This document shows positions 8,723 through 17,047 of a stretch of DNA of 64,000 bases, one piece after another. The DNA comes from Albidovulum sp. (GTDB taxonomy: Bacteria > Pseudomonadota > Alphaproteobacteria > Rhodobacterales > Rhodobacteraceae): positions 1-64,000 of the forward strand of contig JAPPFL010000065.1 in the NCBI GenBank assembly GCA_028823855.1, read 5' to 3'. Under the pieces are notes generated by a model. It was not told where the DNA came from. It ran no database searches and saw only the letters and a program-made list of their open reading frames with translations. A program made the translations under genes and the position numbers. Within the stretch, counting starts at the first letter, position 1, and every line of letters starts with the position of its first letter.

Positions 8723-9383
8723 AAGTTCACGGGGCCTGAAATCGAGTTTGGAAGCGGAAGATTTAGCCGAATACTAAAATCAGTTTGCAGTGATGCGCCT
8801 TTGTCTCGATTTTTTCCGATGCTTCCTGGACAAGCGTAGTCTGCGTTGCCTGCCTATGTGCGGTTTCCGCCGGCTAGGGTTCTTTCTAGGCATCGAATTT
8901 GCGACCTGTAGATTGCTGGCGGAAATTATTCCGTCATCTGGATTGTTCTTAAGGCTCGCGGCGAAAATTTGTGCCGGGTTTCGAATATTGTTCGCATCGC
9001 AGTGCCGAATGGTGCATGTCCACCGCCGACCGGAAATATGCGTGAACATCGAATCAGGGCATACATTTACAAGACAGTATCTCGACTGGGCCAAGAATAT
9101 TCTAAAATCGTCGCAATTATCCAGTACCAATACCAGTCGAGGGAACCACGGCTATTAAAAAAAGGTATTTGGTATTTTGATTCTAGCTGTTAACGAATTC
9201 ATGCGCAGGAGCATTTGGAGCTTTCGATGCATGTATGATCGCCGACCGCGTCGATTGGCATTTCCGAGAAGTGCTAGTCTTGGCAAAATCGAACTTGGAT
9301 TCCAAAGGACCTGCACATGATATCCTGTAAGCTGTCCAACCGGAAAAGACCAAGCCCGTCGGTACTGGAATAGGATCGCTGAT
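8723..9383. other. Gene-free stretch upstream of hyuB
   Basis: About 660 bases with no supportable gene. No trace of a hydantoinase-A (hyuA) frame, which normally precedes hyuB, could be read here on either strand. A short A-tract lies near 9156. Confidence 0.4.
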
Positions 9384-11006
9384 TTGGCGCACGACCCTTT
9401 TACTATCGCTGTAGTTCAAGCTGGGCTTGCCTCCGCTTCGGACGAAATGTTCACGCTTCTTCGCAAGACCGCGATGAGCCCGATCATTTATGAAGTGCTC
9501 GATGTCGGAACGGGTATCACGGACGGCGAGGGGAATCTTGTCGGCTCCGGCGCCGGCATTCCGACATTCATCGGAGTTCTCGACAAGGCGGTCAGGCGAA
9601 TACGCGAGATCTACGGTTCGAAGGGGATACGGGAAGGCGATCTGTTCGTCACAAACGATCCGTATTTCGGCGGGGTAACGCACCTTAGCGACATCGTCAT
9701 CGCCCAGCCGGTATTTTTCGGCGGCGACTGCATCGCTTGGACCGCTTCGATCGCTCATTGGAGCGACGTGGGAGGAATCACGCCCGGTTCGATGTCTACC
9801 CGAGCGACGGAGATATTCCAGGAAGGCCTGCGTCTACCGGCCGTTCATTTGTTCGAAAGCGGCCAAAAAGTAGAATCGGTATTCGAAATTATAGCGGCCA
9901 ATTCGAGGATGCCGGAGTTTTCAATGGGCGACCTCTGGGCTCAAATAGCCGCGTGCCGTCTAGCGGGCCAAAGAGTTTCGCGCCTGGCCTCGAACTACGG
10001 GCTGGACGCCTACAATCGTGCTGTGCAGGGATTGTTCGACGAAGGCGAGCGTCGCTCGCTTAGCGGACTGGCGAGGCTGCCGTCGGGTACATACGAAATC
10101 TCCCAGGAACAGGATGATGGCGAGCGCTGGAACGCGAAAATAACAACTTCATCCGATAAGTTCATCGTCGATATTCGAGACAATCCGAGGCAAAAGGCGA
10201 AGCCGTACAATACGAGCAGAGACGGTTCCGTAATTGCAGCGCAAATGCTGTTCAAAGCGCTCGCCGCCCCGGACCTCTTCGCGAATGAAGGATCATTCAG
10301 GCCTCTGGTTGTCCTGACCGAACCGGGTACAATTTTCGACGCGACCGGTACTACGCCGCACGGATACTATTTCGAAACCCGAATTCGCCTTTACGATATG
10401 CTTTGGAACTGCATGGCAACAGCGTTCCCGGAGGCGCTTCCGGCCGGTCATTTCGGCTCGGTCTGCGGCACGGTGATTTCCGGCATGCATCCGGATACCG
10501 GAAGGCGATTCACGCTTGTCGAACCGCAAATGGGAGGCTGGGGCGCGACTTCTAAGCGCGATGGCCTCAACTGCATGTACACATCCAACCATGGAGATAC
10601 CTTCAATTGCCCGATCGAAATCTGCGAAGCACGCTATGGCATCGACGTGGGATGGAAGAGAATGAACAGCGACGATGCCGGCGACGGCCTGCATCGAGGC
10701 GGCAAGGGCCTATCGATATCCTACCGGCCGCGCTCGCAGGCGACATTGGCGGCTGGGTTCAGCAGGAGTCAAGTTAGAGTTTGGGGATCGAACGGCGGCG
10801 ACGAGGGCGGAACAAATCAGCTAAGGGTGGTGCGAAAGGACGGTACTTTAGAAAAACACGCGTTCGTAAGCGAATTGGTTTTGGAACCCGGAGACGAACT
10901 GGTCATCGAAACGGCCAATGGCGGCGGATGGGGCAGAAAGCTCGCGAATAGCAGTTCTAAAATAATTTCAAAAGGCGAAGACATTAAAGCGACTGATTCG
11001 AACTAG
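9384..11006 (+). CDS. hyuB: Hydantoinase B / N-methylhydantoinase B-type subunit, without a HyuA partner
   Basis: A 540-residue protein of the HyuB family, the beta-type subunit of ATP-dependent (N-methyl)hydantoinases, 5-oxoprolinase and acetone carboxylase. Family hallmarks are the N-terminal DPFTIAVVQAGLASASDEM, the loop GDLFVTNDPYFGG followed by HLSDI, and the C-terminal Gly-rich GNGGGWG-type segment (TANGGGWG). Length is normal for the family. The TTG start follows AGGA by 8 bases. HyuB normally forms a complex with HyuA, which binds ATP, but no hyuA is adjacent here, so either it lies elsewhere or the protein has another partner. It is on the strand opposite to the following purine operon. 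Confidence 0.85.
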   Translation: MAHDPFTIAVVQAGLASASDEMFTLLRKTAMSPIIYEVLDVGTGITDGEGNLVGSGAGIPTFIGVLDKAVRRIREIYGSKGIREGDLFVTNDPYFGGVTHLSDIVIAQPVFFGGDCIAWTASIAHWSDVGGITPGSMSTRATEIFQEGLRLPAVHLFESGQKVESVFEIIAANSRMPEFSMGDLWAQIAACRLAGQRVSRLASNYGLDAYNRAVQGLFDEGERRSLSGLARLPSGTYEISQEQDDGERWNAKITTSSDKFIVDIRDNPRQKAKPYNTSRDGSVIAAQMLFKALAAPDLFANEGSFRPLVVLTEPGTIFDATGTTPHGYYFETRIRLYDMLWNCMATAFPEALPAGHFGSVCGTVISGMHPDTGRRFTLVEPQMGGWGATSKRDGLNCMYTSNHGDTFNCPIEICEARYGIDVGWKRMNSDDAGDGLHRGGKGLSISYRPRSQATLAAGFSRSQVRVWGSNGGDEGGTNQLRVVRKDGTLEKHAFVSELVLEPGDELVIETANGGGWGRKLANSSSKIISKGEDIKATDSN

Positions 11007-11240
11007 ATATTCGTTCGACAGTGTGTATTGGGCACGACTGCCGCGTCGAACTGCTCGACGCAACATTTTCGTCTCAATTTCAACCTGCACGAAATTTTTT
11101 GACAGCTATCCGGGCGACTCCGGAATTGGCGGGGCGCCGGGCATGCGTTGGCTCGTCGCAAACCGATTTTGACCGTAGCCGGAAACTCTGTATTTGATCA
11201 AATATTCTCGTGATCTGGACGCACGGTTCGTGTCGCCAGA

Positions 11241-11268
11241 GGGACCCGACTCGAATGAATCGGGTCCC
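11241..11268 (-). terminator. Hairpin at the end of the purine operon
   Basis: A perfect 9-bp inverted repeat (GGGACCCGA / TCGGGTCCC) with a 10-base loop lies 63 bases beyond the stop of the binding-protein gene and between two converging genes. It has no T-tract, so it could be a weak or Rho-assisted terminator, or an mRNA 3'-end stabiliser. Confidence 0.5.
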
Positions 11269-11330
11269 GATGAATGCCATCGCGCTGCGAAGCCTTCCAT
11301 TTCGAACGCGGCGGCATGCTTTTAGCGGCT

Positions 11331-12413
11331 TTAATTGGGGACTTCGCCCTCGAGTCCTTCCACGTAAAAGTTCATGCCTAGGAGAGTGATGTCGTCGGCG
11401 ACTTCTCCATCGGCGAGCCAGGGCGAGCCGTCCTGCTTGTTTATGGGCCCGGTAAAGGGATGGTATTCGCCGGCTGAGATCGCATCCGCAAGGGCTTGAG
11501 CCTCGGCCTGAACCTCTGCCGGAATGGCATCCGAGAATTCCCCGATCTCTACCATGCCTTCATTGATCCCGTGCCACGCGTCCTCGCTTGCCCAAGTTCC
11601 GTCCAACGCAGCCTGGGCCCGCGCTACATAATACGGGCTCCAGTTGTCGATTATCGAAGAAAGCCTCGCGTTGGGGCCGAATTCCTTCATGTCCGATGCC
11701 TGCCCGAATGCGTAGAGTCCCTTTTCCTCCGCCATGCTGACCGGCGCCGGGCTGTCGGTGTGCTGCATGATTATGTCGGCTCCCTGGTCGATCAATGCCG
11801 TGGCCGCGTCCGCTTCCTTCGCCGGGTCGAACCAAGTGTAGACCCATACGATTTTGAACTCTACATCCGGATTCACCTTTTTAGCGTGAATATACGCCGC
11901 GTTGATTCCGCGAACGACTTCAGGGATCGGATAGCTCGCGACATAGCCGATCGTATTAGTCTCGGTCATGCGCCCGGCAATCGTACCAATTACGGCGCGG
12001 CCCTCATAGAATCGAGCGGAGTAGGTCGAAACGTTGTCGGCTCGCTTGTAGCCCGTAGCGTGCTCAAACATTACGTTGGGAAATTTTTGGGCGACATTGA
12101 CTACGGGATCCATGTAGCCGAAACTCGTTGCGAATATCAGGTTGTTGCCGGCTAGCGCCAGCTGCGTGAGAACACGTTCGGCGTCGGCTCCTTCCGGAAC
12201 GTTCTCCACGTATGTCGTTTCAACTGAATCGCCCAATGCCGATTCCACGGCTAGTCTTCCTTGGTCGTGCTCGTAGGTCCAGCCAAAATCTGAAATGGGA
12301 CCGACGTAGATGAATCCGACCTTGAGCGGTTCCGACAAGCCAGGAGTCGCGAACAACAGGGCCGTTGCCGCCACGGCGCTGGCAGCCCTAAGCGATTTTT
12401 TCAAAGAGATCAT
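11331..12413 (-). CDS. BMP-family ABC transporter substrate-binding protein (purine nucleoside/nucleobase importer)
   Basis: A 360-residue periplasmic binding protein of the Bmp/PnrA family. The chosen ATG at 12413 has a strong GGAGG six bases upstream and begins a Sec signal peptide (MISLKKSLRAASAVAATALL). The mature domain starts LKVGFIYVGPISDFGWTYEH, the hallmark of the family, and QHTDSPAPVSMAEEKG is in the second lobe. It is the last gene of the operon: two permeases and a two-domain ATPase precede it, and xdhABC-uraH lie upstream on the same strand. Such importers carry nucleosides or purines in characterised cases, so uptake of a xanthine-dehydrogenase substrate is likely (inference). 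Confidence 0.85.
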   Translation of the reverse strand: MISLKKSLRAASAVAATALLFATPGLSEPLKVGFIYVGPISDFGWTYEHDQGRLAVESALGDSVETTYVENVPEGADAERVLTQLALAGNNLIFATSFGYMDPVVNVAQKFPNVMFEHATGYKRADNVSTYSARFYEGRAVIGTIAGRMTETNTIGYVASYPIPEVVRGINAAYIHAKKVNPDVEFKIVWVYTWFDPAKEADAATALIDQGADIIMQHTDSPAPVSMAEEKGLYAFGQASDMKEFGPNARLSSIIDNWSPYYVARAQAALDGTWASEDAWHGINEGMVEIGEFSDAIPAEVQAEAQALADAISAGEYHPFTGPINKQDGSPWLADGEVADDITLLGMNFYVEGLEGEVPN

Positions 12414-12462
12414 GTTATCCTCCTTTGTGCCATGATTAATTGTTATTCCGAACCTCCATTCT

Positions 12463-13395
12463 TTATGAGGATGGATGGAACGGTTTTCCGAGAGACGCGG
12501 GCGCATTGGCGCTCATTCCCGAGTGTTTCGTCGAAATGGCTACGAGAACTAAAATGGTAATGACATAAGGCGCCATTGACAAGTACGCCGCGTTGATTTC
12601 TAGCCCGACTGCCTGAAGGTTGAGCTGGAGCAGCGTTACGCCGCCGAATAGGAGAGCTCCGGCCATGACGCGCCATGGCCGCCAAGAGCCGAAAACGACG
12701 ATGGCAAGAGCGATCCACCCAGCCCCGGCAGTCATGCCGTCTGTCCATTGCGGCACTCGAATCAAGGACAAGTATGCACCGCCAAGGCCGGCGGCGGCGC
12801 CTCCGAACATGATTGCCAGCAAGCGAACGCTCTTGACCTTGTAACCTAGCGCGTGAGCCGCGTCGTGGTTTTCCCCCACGGCTCGCAAGATCAGGCCGGC
12901 CCGGCTATAAGCCAGAAAAAGCCAGACGCCTAAGACGGTTAGAAAAGCAACATAGACAAGGTAGTCGTAGCCGAAAATGATTTTTCCAAGGATCGGTATA
13001 TCGCCAAGCGGTCCGAACTCCGGCTTCGGGAACTGCGGCGGCTTCACTCCCGTATAGTTTTGGCCAACCAAAGACGAAACTCCCAGTCCGAAAATCGTTA
13101 GCGCCAGCCCTGTCGCAACGTGGTTGGATTTTAGAAACTGAGTCAGCACGCCGAAAAACAGCGACATTGCGCTTCCTGCGGCAGCGGCGGCGATAACGGC
13201 AATGACGTGAGAGTCCGATTCGACTGCCGCGATGAACCCGGCGACGGCGCCCGTAATCATCATGCCCTCGACGCCCAGATTCAGGACGCCGGACTTTTCG
13301 ACCACCAATTCGCCGGTTGCCGCGAGCATGATCGGTATAGAAGCTACGACCATCGTCGCGATAAGCGAAAGCGGGCTGAGAGACGACCAGTCCAT
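12463..13395 (-). CDS. BMP-type ABC transporter permease (second subunit)
   Basis: A 310-residue polytopic inner-membrane protein of the branched-chain/ribose permease family with 8-10 membrane segments. Recognisable features are GVLNLGVEGMM near the N-terminus, RAVGENHDAAHALGYKV in the coupling loop, and GWIALAIVVFGSW near the C-terminus. The start is ATG 13395, one base after the stop of the upstream permease, indicating translational coupling. A gap of 49 bases with the strong ribosome-binding site separates it from the binding-protein gene. Confidence 0.85.
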   Translation of the reverse strand: MDWSSLSPLSLIATMVVASIPIMLAATGELVVEKSGVLNLGVEGMMITGAVAGFIAAVESDSHVIAVIAAAAAGSAMSLFFGVLTQFLKSNHVATGLALTIFGLGVSSLVGQNYTGVKPPQFPKPEFGPLGDIPILGKIIFGYDYLVYVAFLTVLGVWLFLAYSRAGLILRAVGENHDAAHALGYKVKSVRLLAIMFGGAAAGLGGAYLSLIRVPQWTDGMTAGAGWIALAIVVFGSWRPWRVMAGALLFGGVTLLQLNLQAVGLEINAAYLSMAPYVITILVLVAISTKHSGMSANAPASLGKPFHPSS

Positions 13396-13396
13396 G

Positions 13397-14482
13397 TCAG
13401 GCTCTCGCGCCGGCGCCAAATACGATGCGGTAATTCAGGAACAAGTCCATGGCGAGCAGAAAAAACAGAAGCATTCCCTGGAACGCCTGAATCGCGGCTG
13501 CCGGAAGCCCGAGCATGAACTGCGCCATTTCTCCGCCGATATACGTTAAGGCCACCAGCAAACCCGCGAAAAGGATTCCGATTGGGTTCAGTCGGCCGAG
13601 AAATGCCACGATTATGGCGGTGAAGCCGTAGCCTACGTTGAAGTCAATCGAGATTTGCCCGGACGGTCCGGCAAGTTCGAACAATCCGGCCAGTCCGGCC
13701 AAGCCACCCGAGACGCCTAGGCAGAATGCCACGAGCAGCGCCGGACGGGCACCCGAAAACCGCGCCGCGCGCGGCGATTCTCCGGCAAGACGAATGTGAA
13801 AGCCCAAAATATGCCTGTGTAAAAGTACGTAAAGGCACGCCAACGCCGCGACGGCCGTTAGGCCGCCCCAATGAATGCCCGTTCCGGCAACGAGTTCGGG
13901 GTTCGACGCGCTCTCGTAGTATTGCAGGTTGCGCGATCCGGGAAAGCCCGATCCCTCCGGATTTCGCAGAGCTCCAAGCGACATTGCGGCGAGAAACTGC
14001 ACGGCGATGTACACAAGCATCAGCGATACAAGGATTTCATTGGTATTGAAGCGAATTCTCAGGATCGCCGGTATCATGGCCCAAGCGATGCCGCCTAGCG
14101 CGCCGGCGGCTACCATAAGCGGAAAAATGTACCAGCCCTCCTCGGGATAAAAGGCTAGAGCGACGGCGCCGCCGAAAATTGCACCGACTATGTATTGGCC
14201 TTCAGCGCCGATGTTCCATATCCCGGCCCTGAATCCGAGGGACAGACCGGCGGCTATCAGGATCAGTGGCGTAGCCTTCACCAAGAGCTGGGGTCTTGCG
14301 TAGGCCGAAAGATTTGGGTCGAACAGGGGCGACCAGAAAATTGTAGTCAGAACTTCGAACGGATTCTTGCCCAATAGAGAAAAAATAACCGCTCCGCCGA
14401 CGAGCGTCGCTCCGACCGCGGCCAATGGAGCAAGAAAGGACCAGATTCGAGACGGCGCGCGCCGCCGTTCAAGCCTGATCAT
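13397..14482 (-). CDS. BMP-type ABC transporter permease (first subunit)
   Basis: A 361-residue inner-membrane permease paired with the following one. Motifs: SLGFRAGIWNIGAEGQYIVG, the family counterpart of the other subunit's GVLNLGVEG; the coupling loop RLAGESPRAARFSG; and GYGFTAIIVAFLGRLNP towards the C-terminus. Its start overlaps the end of the ATPase gene by 14 bases. The heterodimer with the next gene would form the membrane channel of the purine importer. Confidence 0.85.
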   Translation of the reverse strand: MIRLERRRAPSRIWSFLAPLAAVGATLVGGAVIFSLLGKNPFEVLTTIFWSPLFDPNLSAYARPQLLVKATPLILIAAGLSLGFRAGIWNIGAEGQYIVGAIFGGAVALAFYPEEGWYIFPLMVAAGALGGIAWAMIPAILRIRFNTNEILVSLMLVYIAVQFLAAMSLGALRNPEGSGFPGSRNLQYYESASNPELVAGTGIHWGGLTAVAALACLYVLLHRHILGFHIRLAGESPRAARFSGARPALLVAFCLGVSGGLAGLAGLFELAGPSGQISIDFNVGYGFTAIIVAFLGRLNPIGILFAGLLVALTYIGGEMAQFMLGLPAAAIQAFQGMLLFFLLAMDLFLNYRIVFGAGARA

Positions 14483-16007
14483 TAGCGACAGCTCGCGGTT
14501 CGACCGGCGACTGTCCGCCGCCCATCATCAAACCCAATTTCTCCCGGGTTAGCTCTTCGACCGGACAAGGCTCCGACAGCCTTCCGCCGCTAAGCGCGCA
14601 GAACCTGTCGGAGATTTCAAGCAACTCGTCGAGATCCTGGCTAATGACGACCACGGCGCATCCTGCTTCAGCCAGATCCAGCAGCGCTTGCCTAACCGCA
14701 ACCGCAGCGCTCGCATCCACCCCCCATGTAGGCTGGTTGACTACAATCGCCGTCGGCTTTTGGAGCATTTCTCGACCGATGACGAACTTTTGGAGGTTGC
14801 CTCCCGAAAGGGAGCTTGCGGAGTTGTCGATGCCGGGAGTTCGCACGTCGAATTTTTTGACAATCGACGCGGCGAATTTTCGCGATGCGGGCCAGCTGAT
14901 GAAGCCGCTCGTCTTCAAACGCATGCGACCGTGGCCCGTCAAGAGGGCGTTTTCGACTAGATCCATGGGGGGGCATGCCGCGTGCCCGTGCCGTTCCTCC
15001 GGCGCGGCTAGCAATCCCAAATCGCGCCGTTCTTCCGGACCGAAACGACTTATATCCTTGCCTTGGAGCTTGATCGCGCCCTTGCGCGATATCCTTTCCC
15101 CGGAAAGCGCGGCGAGCAACTCGCTTTGGCCGTTGCCGGAGACTCCGCCAATTCCGAGAATTTCACTTGGGCAAACGCCGAATGAAATATTCTCCAGGCC
15201 GGCGCCGAATGCCGACTCCGCCGGCAAACTCAATTCCTTGACCTGGATTATTTCTGCAGTGCGCTTCGGTTTGGCGGAACGCCTGGGTTCTGCAAGGTTC
15301 TCGCCAACCATCATTTTGGCTAGGCCGCCCGCTGAGGTGCTGCGCGGGTCGCAGGATTCTACAACTTTCCCCGAACGCAGGATAGTGGCGCGTTCGCAAA
15401 GTTCCCGGATTTCGCGAAGCTTGTGCGAAATATAGAGAATAGTTGCCCCTTCCTTTGCCAACGATCTGAGCGTAGCAAACAAATCGTCCGCCTCGTCGGG
15501 AGTAAGAACGGATGTCGGTTCATCCATGATAATCAACGACGGGTTCTGGAGAAGGCAGCGGATGATTTCCACTCGCTGCCTTTCGCCCGCCGCAAGACCG
15601 CCGGCGCGGCGCTCCGGGTGGACGGGCAAATTGCATTGCTCGCTTTTTTCGCGAATTCGAGAGATGAGTTGCCTTGCTGGCGGGGGGTCGTCCATGCCGA
15701 GAGCAATGTTTTCGGCCACGGTCAGCGCGTCGAACAGCAGAAAGTGCTGAAAGACCATGGCGACTCCCGAATTTCGAGCTTCCCGCGGCTCTGTTGGCGC
15801 GTATGGCTTGCCTTCAAGCGCCATCGACCCGGAATCCGGTCTGACCAGCCCATAGATCATTTTTACCAGAGTCGACTTGCCCGCGCCGTTTTCGCCAAGA
15901 ATTGCGTGAATTTCGCCAGGTTCCGTTGAAAGATTGATTCCGTCGCATGCGACGACTTCGGGATACGCTTTTGTGAGGCCCGAAATTTCAAGAAGCGGCG
16001 GCTTCAC
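14469..16007 (-). CDS. ABC transporter ATP-binding protein with two nucleotide-binding domains (BMP/sugar type)
   Basis: A 512-residue tandem ATPase. The first domain has Walker A GENGAGKS, the signature region LAAGERQRVEIIRCL and Walker B LIIMDEPTSVL. The second domain has a degenerate P-loop GVSGNGQS, the signature LSGGNLQK and no clear catalytic Walker B Glu (IVVNQPTWGVD). This pattern of one competent and one degenerate site is usual for sugar/nucleoside importers of this group. It starts 4 bases after xdhC and its 3' end overlaps the permease gene, tying transport to xanthine dehydrogenase maturation. Confidence 0.85.
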   Translation of the reverse strand: MKPPLLEISGLTKAYPEVVACDGINLSTEPGEIHAILGENGAGKSTLVKMIYGLVRPDSGSMALEGKPYAPTEPREARNSGVAMVFQHFLLFDALTVAENIALGMDDPPPARQLISRIREKSEQCNLPVHPERRAGGLAAGERQRVEIIRCLLQNPSLIIMDEPTSVLTPDEADDLFATLRSLAKEGATILYISHKLREIRELCERATILRSGKVVESCDPRSTSAGGLAKMMVGENLAEPRRSAKPKRTAEIIQVKELSLPAESAFGAGLENISFGVCPSEILGIGGVSGNGQSELLAALSGERISRKGAIKLQGKDISRFGPEERRDLGLLAAPEERHGHAACPPMDLVENALLTGHGRMRLKTSGFISWPASRKFAASIVKKFDVRTPGIDNSASSLSGGNLQKFVIGREMLQKPTAIVVNQPTWGVDASAAVAVRQALLDLAEAGCAVVVISQDLDELLEISDRFCALSGGRLSEPCPVEELTREKLGLMMGGGQSPVEPRAVANDQA

Positions 16008-16011
16008 GAAT

Positions 16012-16986
16012 TCAGGTGCTCGGCCCCGGTTCGGGCATGATCCGGTTCAGGATATCGGAGGCTACGCCGATCGCTATGGCTTGAGGGTGCTTGCCGAGCT
16101 CGGGATTTCCGATCGGGCATCGAATCGCATCGACATCGCGCTCGTCGTGTCCCCTTTCGACAAGGCGGCTTCGAAATCGCGCCCACTTCGTCTTGGAGCC
16201 AATCAGTCCGATTCTGGCCACTCTGCGGGCGAGCAACTCGCTGCAGATCTCCAGATCCATGGAGTGGGAATACGTCATCACGAGATGCTCGCTGCGCAAT
16301 GGCGCATGCGGCGCGAGTTTAGCCGGATTCTTCGCTATAAGCTTTGTAACGGATGCCGGAATGTCCTCGGGATAGCGTTCGTCGCCGGTATCGATCCAAT
16401 GGATATCCAGTTCCGGAATAGGCGACAGCACGGAAACGACGGCCCGGCCGACATGTCCCGCCCCGAATATCCAGAGCTGATGCGTCGGATCGGACACTGC
16501 TTCCAAAGCCCAGCCGGACATAAGCGCCGAATGCGGCTGTTTCCGACCCGAGTCGCGGAACGTCTTTACAAAGCGCTCAATCTCTCGAGGAATTTCCCCA
16601 TTTCCTTCGTGAATTGGACGCGCGTAGAAACCTGGAAACTCTTCCGATTCACGGATGCGATCCACTGATTCTCTGTCGAAGATTTCGGTAATCAGCGTAA
16701 CCGCGCCGCCGCAGCATTGGCCGAGATTGGGCCCCAATGGGTGTCTATCGATCTTTGGCCTCGGCGGGGGATCGAGTTCCAGCAATTCACGAGCGTTTTC
16801 GACAGCGCTGAATTCCAAGGCCCCGCCGCCGATCGTGCCGCTTTGCCCGTCGCCGGATACGATCATGGACGTGCCGACTTCTCGCGGAACCGAGCCGGCA
16901 GTTTGCGCTACGAGAATCCTTGCGACTCTTCCGTGAACATCGACTTCCGATGCCAGCCACTTGATATCGAAACTCATTGCGGACAA
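16012..16986 (-). CDS. xdhC: Xanthine dehydrogenase accessory protein XdhC
   Basis: A 324-residue XdhC-family chaperone that binds, and helps sulfurate, the molybdenum cofactor before insertion into XdhB. Visible are the N-terminal XdhC/CoxI domain with TAGSVPREVGTSMIV, GTIGGGALE and the conserved GQCCGG, followed by a Rossmann domain starting WIFGAGHVGRAVV. An ATG at 16977 (MSFDIKW) is an equally possible start. It lies 61 bases downstream of xdhB and 4 bases before the importer ATPase. Confidence 0.9.
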   Translation of the reverse strand: MSAMSFDIKWLASEVDVHGRVARILVAQTAGSVPREVGTSMIVSGDGQSGTIGGGALEFSAVENARELLELDPPPRPKIDRHPLGPNLGQCCGGAVTLITEIFDRESVDRIRESEEFPGFYARPIHEGNGEIPREIERFVKTFRDSGRKQPHSALMSGWALEAVSDPTHQLWIFGAGHVGRAVVSVLSPIPELDIHWIDTGDERYPEDIPASVTKLIAKNPAKLAPHAPLRSEHLVMTYSHSMDLEICSELLARRVARIGLIGSKTKWARFRSRLVERGHDERDVDAIRCPIGNPELGKHPQAIAIGVASDILNRIMPEPGPST

Positions 16987-17047
16987 ATTCCTCGGAAGCA
17001 GGCGCGAAAATGAGTTTGGCCGGCGATCAACGCAAAGCTCTTCGCCC

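Noticed and set aside
8790-9158. A plus-strand frame of 122 codons upstream of hyuB
   Set aside because: Cys- and Arg-rich with no motif, no ribosome-binding site and no similarity I can recognise; probably chance.
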